Of a stretch of DNA of 64,000 bases, positions 20,937 through 29,245 are shown one piece after another. Below the pieces are notes generated by a model. That model saw nothing but the letters and a program-made list of their open reading frames with translations. It was not told the origin of the DNA and searched no databases. How positions within the stretch are numbered: position 1 is the first letter of the stretch; each line of letters begins with the position of its first letter. A program made the position numbers and the translations under genes. This DNA comes from Aureimonas sp. SA4125 (GTDB lineage: Bacteria; Pseudomonadota; Alphaproteobacteria; Rhizobiales; Rhizobiaceae), in NCBI RefSeq assembly GCF_019973775.1, contig NZ_AP025032.1, forward strand, positions 1,488,001 through 1,552,000, written 5' to 3'.

Positions 20937-21027
20937 GGGGCGCTCCGGCGAGGGCAAAGCCGGGACAGACCGGCGCTCGAGAAGGACAGGGAAGAACGGT
21001 GAGGCGGGTCTTGCCGCGCAAACGGCG

Positions 21028-21654
21028 TCATCGCGCGACGGTCGCGGCCACGGGAGGATGCACCAGGCCGTCCAGCGCCTCGAAGCGCGCGATGAAGGCG
21101 CGGCCGACGTCGCCGGCGGGGCGGGCAGCGAAGTCGCTCGCCGGCAGCGACGCGCCGTTCGGCGCGCCGAAGAAGGCCGCGGCCTCGTCGGCACGAAAGC
21201 CGGCGATCAGTGTCGCCTCAAAATAGGCCGACAGCCGGTCGGCCGCCTTGATCGCCTTGGCGACGGCTGGTGGCAGTCGTGTCGGCAGGCCGAAACGGCG
21301 GTGCACGGCCACCTGCAGGCGCTCCTCAACGAGCTTGTAGTCGCCGCCCATGACGCTCTTGAAGGGCGAGATCATGTCGCCGATGACATATTCCGGCGCG
21401 TCGTGCAGCAGCGCTGCCAGGCGCCAGCGCGGATCGCTCTCCTTTTCCGCCACCAGCGCCTCGACGATCAGCGAGTGCTGCGCGACGGAGAAGGCGTGTT
21501 CGCCCGAGGTCTGGCCGTTCCAGCGGGCGACGCGGGCAAGCCCATGCGCGATGTCCTCGATCTCGACGTCGAGCGGCGAGGGATCGAGGAGGTCGAGCCG
21601 CCTTCCCGACAGCATGCGCTGCCAGACACGGGGCGGGGCCTTCGCGCGGCTCAT
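21028..21654 (-). CDS. HD domain phosphohydrolase (YfbR-like)
   Basis: Metal-dependent phosphohydrolase of 208 residues. A histidine in SGEHAFSVAQHS and the HD pair in ALLHDAPEYVIGDM (about 80-93), with the later Asp in KAADRLSAYFEA (about 136-147), form the HD metal site. The architecture is like YfbR 5'-deoxynucleotidases. Its start overlaps the stop of ygfZ by four bases, so the two are cotranscribed. Confidence 0.86.
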   Translation of the reverse strand: MSRAKAPPRVWQRMLSGRRLDLLDPSPLDVEIEDIAHGLARVARWNGQTSGEHAFSVAQHSLIVEALVAEKESDPRWRLAALLHDAPEYVIGDMISPFKSVMGGDYKLVEERLQVAVHRRFGLPTRLPPAVAKAIKAADRLSAYFEATLIAGFRADEAAAFFGAPNGASLPASDFAARPAGDVGRAFIARFEALDGLVHPPVAATVAR

Positions 21655-22514
21655 GCCTCGTCCCCGTCGAGGGGGGCGGGCAGGGGCAGATCGTAGCCGG
21701 CCCAGGCGGGGATGGCGATCTCCACCGGCACGCCGTCGGCCGAGAGCAGGAGGTCTCCCGCCAGGGCTGCGGCGAGCTTGTCGATGCGCAGGAGGCCGAT
21801 GCCTTCGCCGCCATCATTGCCTTCGCCGGCGACGGCCGAGAGCACGGTGCCGATCGGTTTTTCGCCCGCAAGGATCACGGCGCCCGGCGTCAGGTGGCCA
21901 TCGGCCTGGACGAGCATGATACGCCGGCGCGCGGTGCCGCGGTGCTGCATGCGCGACACCACTTCCTGGCCGATATAGCAGCCCTTCTTGAACGAGACGC
22001 CGCCGTTCTGGTCGAGCAGCACGTCGTGCGGGAACATCTCCGACGAGGGAAAGTCGCTCTCCGCCTCGGCGACGCCCGCGCGCAGGCGCAGGGCCTCGAA
22101 GTGGTCCGGCGACGCTTCCTCCAGCCCGGCCGGCGCCTCGCCATAACAGCGTCGCACGGTGCCGGTGACGAAACGGCGGTCGACCGGGGCGGCGGCGTCG
22201 GGCGCGTCCCAGAGGGCGAAGACGGGCATGTCGGCGGCGGTGAAGGCGACCTTTGCCCTGAGACGATAGAGCGTCAGGCGTTTTACCAATGCCTCGCGCG
22301 CCCCCGCCGCGACGTCGAGGCGAAGGCCTCCGTCGAGGCGGCTCACCAGGAAATCGAACAGGATCTTTCCCTGCGGCGCCAGCAGCGCCGAGGGTCGGGC
22401 TTCATCCGGCCCGAGGAGATCGAGATCCGACGTGACGAGGTTCTGCAGGAATGGTTCGGCCGTCTCGCCGGTCAGATCGAGAACCGCGCGGTCCGGCAGT
22501 CGGGCGTAGGGCAT
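21651..22514 (-). CDS. ygfZ: Folate-binding protein YgfZ/GcvT-like
   Basis: A 287-residue GcvT-related protein that in Escherichia coli uses folate to help maintain Fe-S enzymes such as MiaB. The signature KGCYIGQEVVSRMQHRG (about 190-206) contains the conserved cysteine. The N-terminal LDLTGETAEPFLQNLVTSDL fits the first GcvT subdomain. The frame extends far upstream, antisense to the dihydroorotase gene; the start at 22514 is set by family alignment. Confidence 0.93.
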   Translation of the reverse strand: MPYARLPDRAVLDLTGETAEPFLQNLVTSDLDLLGPDEARPSALLAPQGKILFDFLVSRLDGGLRLDVAAGAREALVKRLTLYRLRAKVAFTAADMPVFALWDAPDAAAPVDRRFVTGTVRRCYGEAPAGLEEASPDHFEALRLRAGVAEAESDFPSSEMFPHDVLLDQNGGVSFKKGCYIGQEVVSRMQHRGTARRRIMLVQADGHLTPGAVILAGEKPIGTVLSAVAGEGNDGGEGIGLLRIDKLAAALAGDLLLSADGVPVEIAIPAWAGYDLPLPAPLDGDEA

Positions 22515-22632
22515 GGAACTCGCTTTCGCCGTTTTCGCCCATGGCTGGCTACGTGGCTTGTGACGTAGCTTGTCAGTGGCTCCCGGCTTAACTAAGCCGC
22601 AAGGACCCGAGGAACAAGCAAGGATCACGCTC

Positions 22633-23970
22633 TTGTCCACTCCGACCTTCGACCGCGTCCTGCGCGGCGGCACCGTCGTCAACCAGGACGGCGAGGGCCT
22701 GCGCGACATCGGCATCCGTGCCGGCCGCATCGCCCATATCGGCACGATCGCGCCGGAAGCGGGGGGCGAGGTAACCGACTGCACCGGCCTCCATATCCTT
22801 CCTGGCGTCATCGACAGCCAGGTGCATTTCCGCGAGCCCGGCCCGACCCAAAAGGAGGACCTCGAATCGGGATCGCGCGCCGCCGTGCTCGGCGGCGTCA
22901 CCGCCGTCTTCGAGATGCCCAACACCGATCCGCTGACCACGAGCGAGGCGGCGCTCGCCGACAAGGTGTCGCGCGGCCACCACCGCATGCATGGCGACTT
23001 CGCCTTCTGGGTCGGCGGCACGCGCGAGAACGCCGCCGACGTCGCCGAGCTGGAACGCCTGCCGGGCGCGGCCGGTATCAAGGTGTTCATGGGCTCGTCC
23101 ACCGGCAGCCTCCTCGTCGAGGACGACGACGGCGTCCGCGAGATCCTGAAGCGCACCCGCCGGCGCGCCGCCTTCCACTCCGAGGACGAATTTCGCCTGC
23201 GCGAACGGCTGGGCGAGCGCATCCCCGGCGATCCCGCGTCGCACCCGGTCTGGCGCGACGAGATCGCGGCGCTGATGTGCACCCGGCGCCTCGTCGGCAT
23301 CGCCCGCGAGGTCGGCGCGCGCATCCACGTCCTCCACATTTCGACGGCCGAGGAAATCGATTTCCTGCAGGCGCACAAGGACGTCGCCACCGCCGAGGCG
23401 ACGCCGCACCACCTGACCCTGTCGGCCGACGACTATGCCCGCCTCGGCACGCTGCTGCAGATGAATCCGCCGGTGCGCGACGCCCGCCACCGCGACGGCA
23501 TCTGGCAGGGCATCGCGCAAGGGGTGATCGACGTTCTCGGCTCCGACCACGCGCCGCACACGCTGGAAGAAAAGCAGAAGGACTATCCGGCCTCGCCCTC
23601 GGGCATGACCGGCGTTCAGACGCTGGTGCCGATCATGCTCGACCATGTGGCATCCGGCCGCCTGTCGCTGCAGCGCTTCGTCGACCTGACCTCGGCCGGC
23701 CCGCAGCGCATCTTCGGCATCGCGGGCAAGGGCCGCATCGCCTGCGGCTACGACGCCGACTTCACCATCGTCGACCTCAAGCGCCGCGAAACCATCACCA
23801 ACGCCTGGATCGGCTCGAAATCGCAGTGGACGCCCTATGACGGCAAGGCCGTCACCGGCTGGCCGGTCGGCACGATCGTGCGAGGCAAGACCGTGATGTG
23901 GGAGGGGGAGATCGTCGAGGGCGGGCAGGGCGAGGCGCTGCGGTTCGGCGAGGCGCTGCTGCGCGGCTGA
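22633..23970 (+). CDS. pyrC: Dihydroorotase (amidohydrolase, variant metal motif)
   Basis: Amidohydrolase expected to close carbamoyl-aspartate to dihydroorotate in pyrimidine synthesis. The 445-residue protein has the carbamylated-lysine strand GIKVFMGSSTGS, the histidine in FHSEDE, HVLHIS and the catalytic Asp in GSDHAPH. In the first metal motif, usually DxHxHxR, the first histidine is replaced: it reads D61-S-Q63-V-H65-F-R67. I believe this is shared by a clade of alphaproteobacterial dihydroorotases, so the gene may still be functional. The start is the TTG at 22633, with AAGGA eight bases before it; a TTG at 22570 is also in frame. Allantoinase or hydantoinase activity is the main alternative. 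Confidence 0.85.
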   Translation: MSTPTFDRVLRGGTVVNQDGEGLRDIGIRAGRIAHIGTIAPEAGGEVTDCTGLHILPGVIDSQVHFREPGPTQKEDLESGSRAAVLGGVTAVFEMPNTDPLTTSEAALADKVSRGHHRMHGDFAFWVGGTRENAADVAELERLPGAAGIKVFMGSSTGSLLVEDDDGVREILKRTRRRAAFHSEDEFRLRERLGERIPGDPASHPVWRDEIAALMCTRRLVGIAREVGARIHVLHISTAEEIDFLQAHKDVATAEATPHHLTLSADDYARLGTLLQMNPPVRDARHRDGIWQGIAQGVIDVLGSDHAPHTLEEKQKDYPASPSGMTGVQTLVPIMLDHVASGRLSLQRFVDLTSAGPQRIFGIAGKGRIACGYDADFTIVDLKRRETITNAWIGSKSQWTPYDGKAVTGWPVGTIVRGKTVMWEGEIVEGGQGEALRFGEALLRG

Positions 23971-24038
23971 GGGGTCGGCCTCGTTGACAGCGTCACTGGC
24001 CTGACCAAGTATATGCGCAACTTGCGTAGGGCTTCTGC

Positions 24039-24389
24039 GTGAAAGTTGATGAGATCGAGATCAGCATCGACGACCATTTGAGCGAGGACCCGATCTTCCT
24101 CATACAAGTGATCACGCCGCTAGGCACCCTCGACCTGATGGCCGAAGTTCGCGTTTTGCCCCGCTCGATAGAGGTGCACGGGCTGCATGTCGGAGGCAAT
24201 GCCGAGACCCGATGGGGATGGTCGACGCTGCGGCGGATCGGCCGGCTGATTGCGGAGAGACTGGATGTCGACGAAATCAACCTTCACGGAGCGATACGGA
24301 CCACGGGTGCAAATCCGGGACGTCGACCGCGTAGCTGGCGGATCGCCCGAGCGTCTGAGCCTTCGCCTGGCACCCGACTCAAGCGCTAA
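24039..24389 (+). CDS. Small protein of unknown function, pairs with HTH gene
   Basis: A 116-residue protein from a GTG start. It has a beta-rich N-terminal part (VDEIEISIDDHLSEDPIFLI, LGTLDLMAEVRV) and a helical part (RRIGRLIAERLDVDEI), then a basic tail. No membrane segment. The last 125 bases overlap the next gene in another frame, so the two are probably coupled. I do not recognise the family. The Asp/Glu-rich start and Arg-rich end show no catalytic motif. Confidence 0.6.
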   Translation: MKVDEIEISIDDHLSEDPIFLIQVITPLGTLDLMAEVRVLPRSIEVHGLHVGGNAETRWGWSTLRRIGRLIAERLDVDEINLHGAIRTTGANPGRRPRSWRIARASEPSPGTRLKR

Positions 24390-24798
24390 CACGCCTGAAG
24401 CGGCCCGCATCCTTGCGCGGCGGCATCTCTCGCTTCGCACGGCCTATGCCGCGTTGACCGAACTCGCCGATCGCGGAAGGGCTTATGTCACAGTGCCCTC
24501 CGTCGAGGACCTGACGTTTCTCAAGAGCGAACTGGCATCTGTTGGTGTTCTGGCGCGGCGGCACGCTCCGGCTCGGATCGACGTGCGTGCCGTCCGAGAG
24601 CGTCGCCAATTGTCGCAGGAAGCCTTCTCGCTGCGCTTCGGCCTAGACGTCTCGACGGTCGAGAACTGGGAACAGGGCCGGTCCGAGCCGGATGCGGCGG
24701 CCACGACATTGCTCTGGACGATCTTTCGCCATCCGGAGGCGGTCGAAGCGTCGATCGGCATGGACGAAGATGAGCCGCCGGTCGCGCATGTTAAATGA
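24265..24798 (+). CDS. Helix-turn-helix transcriptional regulator
   Basis: A 177-residue DNA-binding protein. Its C-terminal part is an XRE-type helix-turn-helix (VRAVRERRQLSQEAFSLRFG, then STVENWEQGRSEPD; about residues 115-152), like NadS and YiaG antitoxin-type regulators. Its N-terminal part has LARRHLSLRTAYAALTEL, a helical unit of unknown role. It begins inside the preceding small gene, a long (125-base) overlap. The pair could be a toxin-antitoxin-like module, but the first protein shows no toxin motif. Confidence 0.78.
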   Translation: MSTKSTFTERYGPRVQIRDVDRVAGGSPERLSLRLAPDSSANTPEAARILARRHLSLRTAYAALTELADRGRAYVTVPSVEDLTFLKSELASVGVLARRHAPARIDVRAVRERRQLSQEAFSLRFGLDVSTVENWEQGRSEPDAAATTLLWTIFRHPEAVEASIGMDEDEPPVAHVK

Positions 24799-25176
24799 TC
24801 GCTTTTCGCCATGCAGCGACCGGCCCAATTGTAACCTGACCCTCTTCTCATCGGCAGCGGTGGTGGAGCTTCGCTGAAGCAGAGTGTCGCCACAGCGCGA
24901 ACGCATCCAACTGCCAGTCGAAGCTTCCGGGATAGCGGACCTGTCGACGGCATCTTCCGGCATGCCGGCACGAATGCACCGCGCTCTCGCATCGCCGCAG
25001 CCTGCTTTGCCGTCGCAATGAGCTTGTCTCCGGAGATTTGGAACGCTGCGCGCCGCCCTGTTCGGGAGAGGCAGCCGTCAGGTCCCGGAGACGGGCAGCC
25101 GGGGAAAGACGACAACCCATCCGAACATTCAATAAATCGGTTGACTATTCGGATGTGGGTATCCATATTCAACCCT
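24799..25176. other. Intergenic region ahead of the ArsR gene
   Basis: A 378-base gap. The last 70 bases hold the arsR-type promoter and repeats listed separately. In the remainder I see no gene; open frames there lack codon bias and family similarity. Confidence 0.5.
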
Positions 25177-25185
25177 ATGGTTGAA
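25118..25185 (+). promoter_or_regulatory. Promoter and two nested inverted repeats of the ArsR operon
   Basis: A -35 box TTGACT (25141-25146) stands 17 bases from a -10 candidate CATATT (25164-25169). An outer repeat CATCCGAA (25118-25125) / TTCGGATG (25148-25155) brackets the -35 box. A second repeat TTCAACC (25168-25174) / GGTTGAA (25179-25185) covers the -10 end and the start codon at 25177. Both are well placed for autorepression by the ArsR-type product. The start codon lies within a few bases of the expected transcript start, so the mRNA may be nearly leaderless. Confidence 0.65.
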
Positions 25186-25566
25186 CATAGCGCTCCCGAT
25201 CTTGATTCCCTCTTCCACGCTCTCGGCGACCCGACCCGCCGGCGCATGATCCGCGCTTTGGCCGGCGGCGAGAAGACGGTGGGCGAACTGGCAAAGCCCT
25301 TCGCGATTTCGCTGGCCGCCGCTTCGAAACACATCAAGGCGCTGGAAAGCGCCGGCTTGCTTCGCCGCGAGGTGCGCGGCCGCACCCATTTGTGCCGGCT
25401 CGAACCTGGGCCACTCGCCAGCGCCCATGCCTGGCTGGGCTTCTATGAAACCTTCTGGACCGAGCGTCTGGATGCCCTGGACCGGCTCCTCCGCGAGGAG
25501 GATGCCCGGAAAACTGAACCCGTGCCCCAACCTGTGACCCAACCCGTGAAAGGAGATATCCCATGA
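25177..25566 (+). CDS. ArsR family winged-helix regulator
   Basis: A 129-residue repressor with the ArsR fold: LDSLFHALGDPTRRRMIRAL, then VGELAKPFAISLAAASKHIKALESAGLLRRE and a wing RGRTHLCRLEP. No cysteine metal-binding motif in the recognition helix, so it belongs to the non-metal group commonly found with SRPBCC proteins. The stop overlaps the ATG of the SRPBCC gene. The frame is open upstream, but the promoter and repeats fix the start at 25177. Confidence 0.93.
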   Translation: MVEHSAPDLDSLFHALGDPTRRRMIRALAGGEKTVGELAKPFAISLAAASKHIKALESAGLLRREVRGRTHLCRLEPGPLASAHAWLGFYETFWTERLDALDRLLREEDARKTEPVPQPVTQPVKGDIP

Positions 25567-26096
25567 ACGAGCTCACCCCGATCGACACCCATGGCGTGCT
25601 GACCGAGCCCGCCACGCTGAAGATCCAGCGTTTCCTTCCGGGCCCCGTTGAACGGGTCTGGGACTATCTGACGAAAAGCGAGCTTCGGCGGCAGTGGCTG
25701 GCGGCGGGCGACATGACGCTGGAAGTCGGCGCGCCCTTCGAACTGGTCTGGCGCAACGACGCGCTGACCGACTCTCCCGGCCAGCGTCCGGCCGGGGCAT
25801 CCGATGAGCACCGCCTGGAGGGCCGCATCACCGAAATCGATCCGCCCCGCAGCCTGTCGATCAGCTGGGGCAATACCGGCGGCGTCTCCTTCACGCTGGA
25901 GCCGAGAGGCGAGAAGGTGCTCTTGACGCTGGTCCACCGCCGCCTGCCGGATCGCCCCACTCTTCTCAATGTCAGCGCCGGCTGGCACGCGCATCTCGAC
26001 ATCCTCGTCGCCCGCGCGACGGGACGGGAGCCGGGACCGTTCTGGGACGCATGGACGCGTCTGAAGGCCGAGTACGATCAGCGGCTGCCGGAGTGA
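25563..26096 (+). CDS. SRPBCC (AHSA1-like) domain protein
   Basis: A 177-residue START/Bet v1-like protein. RFLPGPVERVWDYLTKSELRRQWLA opens the helix-grip fold and ITEIDPPRSLSISW and SFTLEPRGEKVLLTLVHRRLP form the strands. The family binds hydrophobic ligands and is named after Hsp90 activator Aha1. Here it forms a coupled pair with the ArsR regulator, an arrangement widespread in proteobacteria; its cellular role is unknown. Confidence 0.92.
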   Translation: MNELTPIDTHGVLTEPATLKIQRFLPGPVERVWDYLTKSELRRQWLAAGDMTLEVGAPFELVWRNDALTDSPGQRPAGASDEHRLEGRITEIDPPRSLSISWGNTGGVSFTLEPRGEKVLLTLVHRRLPDRPTLLNVSAGWHAHLDILVARATGREPGPFWDAWTRLKAEYDQRLPE

Positions 26097-26191
26097 GGGG
26101 CCCGAAGGACGGGCGAGACCCGCGTCTCGCCCCGGAGGATGCGAGCGGGATCGAGTAGCCGGAAGAGGGGAGCGCCGGTGCCAGGCTGGTT

Positions 26192-26240
26192 CGGCGCTGC
26201 CCCTCATTCGGCGCTTCGCGCCATCTTCTCCCGGTGGGGA
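26192..26240. repeat. Rhizobiales-type intergenic palindromic repeat
   Basis: Between convergent SRPBCC and cysS genes, a short unit carries GGCGC-TTC-GCGCC (26210-26222) and CTCCC-GGT-GGGGAG just after. The text CCCCTCATTCGGCGCTTCGC resembles intergenic mosaic elements known in rhizobia. It may also end both transcripts. Copy number in the genome is unknown. Confidence 0.45.
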
Positions 26241-26246
26241 GCGGCC

Positions 26247-27683
<1,437 letters not shown>

Positions 27684-27979
27684 CGCCTCAATTCCTTCTC
27701 GTGCGATCCGCCTTGCACATGTCCGTCATGTGCGGTGCGGGCCGGTCGCCAGAGCCGCTACCCTGAAATCTGCGCATTGACAAATAGGCGGCCTCAGGCA
27801 GGTCGGGCCTCGTTCAGGCTTCGTTCACCATGAATACGGACAATTGTCGCTTTTCGGTCACTTAACGGATTCAATACTGACTGTAAAAATTCGTGCGCAA
27901 GATTTAGTTGGATTTCGCCGCTAAACTGTCTCAATCGCAGTCTTATCTCGCCAGTGCCTTAAGTTGAATGGAAAGCAAC
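27684..27979. other. Intergenic region before the small 59-residue gene
   Basis: About 296 bases between divergent genes. The part from 27830 to 27960 is clearly richer in A and T than its surroundings and should hold a promoter. I cannot choose one convincing -35/-10 pair. No gene seen. Confidence 0.45.
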
Positions 27980-28159
27980 ATGACCGAGACCACCACCCAG
28001 TTCCGCTCCAAGCGCGAGCGCGCCGGCGATGTCGACCTCCTGGCGAAATACAGCGCGATCGGCATTGCCGCCATCGCTGCCGCCAACCAGTCCTTTCGCG
28101 GCTCTGCGGCCAAGAAGGTCGAGATCCGTCGCCCGACGGTCGAAGCCTACGCCGACTAA
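27980..28159 (+). CDS. Small protein of unknown function (59 residues)
   Basis: Starts at the ATG after GGAAAG and reads MTETTTQFRSKRERAGDVDL, then LLAKYSAIGIAAIAAANQSF and a charged end with EAYAD. The middle is a short Ala/Ile-rich helix, not long enough for a sure membrane anchor. A clear ribosome site, AT-rich upstream region and codon use like its neighbours favour a real gene. I do not recognise it. Confidence 0.55.
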   Translation: MTETTTQFRSKRERAGDVDLLAKYSAIGIAAIAAANQSFRGSAAKKVEIRRPTVEAYAD

Positions 28160-28198
28160 GCGTCAAGCGACTGGCGGCGCTGGCCTCTTCGGCCGGCG

Positions 28199-28810
28199 TC
28201 AGAACACGCTGGCGACGAGGCTAAGCGCCAGCGTCGCCATCACGAGGGCGATGAGGCCATCGAGGATGCGCCAGGCGGACGGTCTGGCGAAGAGCGGGGC
28301 GAGCAATCGCGCCCCGTAGCCGAGCGCGAAGAACCACACAAACGACGCGGTCATGGCGCCTGAGCCGTAAGCAATTCGAAGTAATTCGTCGGGATAGCGC
28401 GCCGACAGGCTGCCGAGCAGCACCACCGTGTCGAGATAGACATGCGGGTTGAGGAAGGTCAGCGCCAGCACCGTGCCGAGCGCGGTCCTCAGCGTCATCG
28501 CGCGGCCTGATCGCACGACCATGGCGTCCGGCCGCAGCGCCCGGCGCAGCGCGATCGCCGCATAGGCTGCCAGAAACAGCGCACCGCCAATCGTCACCGC
28601 GAGGATCAGGTTCGGCCGCGCCGCGATCAGCGTGCCGAGCCCGGCGACGCCCGCCGCGATCAGCAGGGCATCCGCCAGCGCGCAGACGAGGCACAGGACG
28701 AAGACGTGGCTGCGCACCAGCCCCCGCTCCAGGATGAACGCATTCTGCGCCCCGATCGCGACGATCAGGCTGAGACCGAGGACAAAGCCGCGGAGGGCTG
28801 CTTCCAGCAT
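28199..28810 (-). CDS. LysE/ArgO family amino acid exporter
   Basis: Inner-membrane exporter of 203 residues with about six hydrophobic segments. The N-terminal LGLSLIVAIGAQNAFILERG matches the LysE/ArgO signature (GAQNAF), and TFLNPHVYLDTVVLLGS is the second conserved block with Asn-Pro and Asp. Likely exports lysine or arginine, or their toxic analogues. The start is the ATG at 28810; the frame is open 17 codons upstream. No LysG/ArgP regulator is adjacent. Confidence 0.9.
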   Translation of the reverse strand: MLEAALRGFVLGLSLIVAIGAQNAFILERGLVRSHVFVLCLVCALADALLIAAGVAGLGTLIAARPNLILAVTIGGALFLAAYAAIALRRALRPDAMVVRSGRAMTLRTALGTVLALTFLNPHVYLDTVVLLGSLSARYPDELLRIAYGSGAMTASFVWFFALGYGARLLAPLFARPSAWRILDGLIALVMATLALSLVASVF

Positions 28811-29245
28811 GATGCTTCCTTGCGGGCGGGGTCCCATCCGGGCCCGCGGGTTCACGAGCACCGTGCCGGTCCCGCGGCACCGGCCTCCGCTGCCGCTTTA
28901 CGGAGATCGGATGGCAAAAGCTATCGGGGCAAAGGGCTGGCTTCGACCCCTGAATGGCCATGCAGAGCGCCTTCGTCGCCACCCGAAGCTTCCCTTTGTT
29001 CAATACCGGGAGAACCGTAGAGCCCGCCAGGAGCGGACCGGCGGCTTTCGGGGCGGTCGGGCCTGCAACCCGACTTTCGAGCCGGGCATGGCCGGACGAT
29101 GCCGAAAGCTGGAGCTTTCAGCCTATCCGTCCCATAATCAGGACAGCCGGATGCCCCGTGCCGCCGTAACGATCGCCCATCTGCTCCGCCTGGCCTGGAA
29201 GGGCTTTTCCAGGGCACGACCTCCTGACCATGGAACCGATGAACC
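28811..29245. other. Intergenic region between exporter and bciA-type gene
   Basis: About 435 bases between divergent genes. It has a short hairpin GTGCCG-(6)-CGGCAC at 28863-28880. I see no gene with family similarity. Promoters for both sides should lie here but are not identifiable. Confidence 0.45.
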
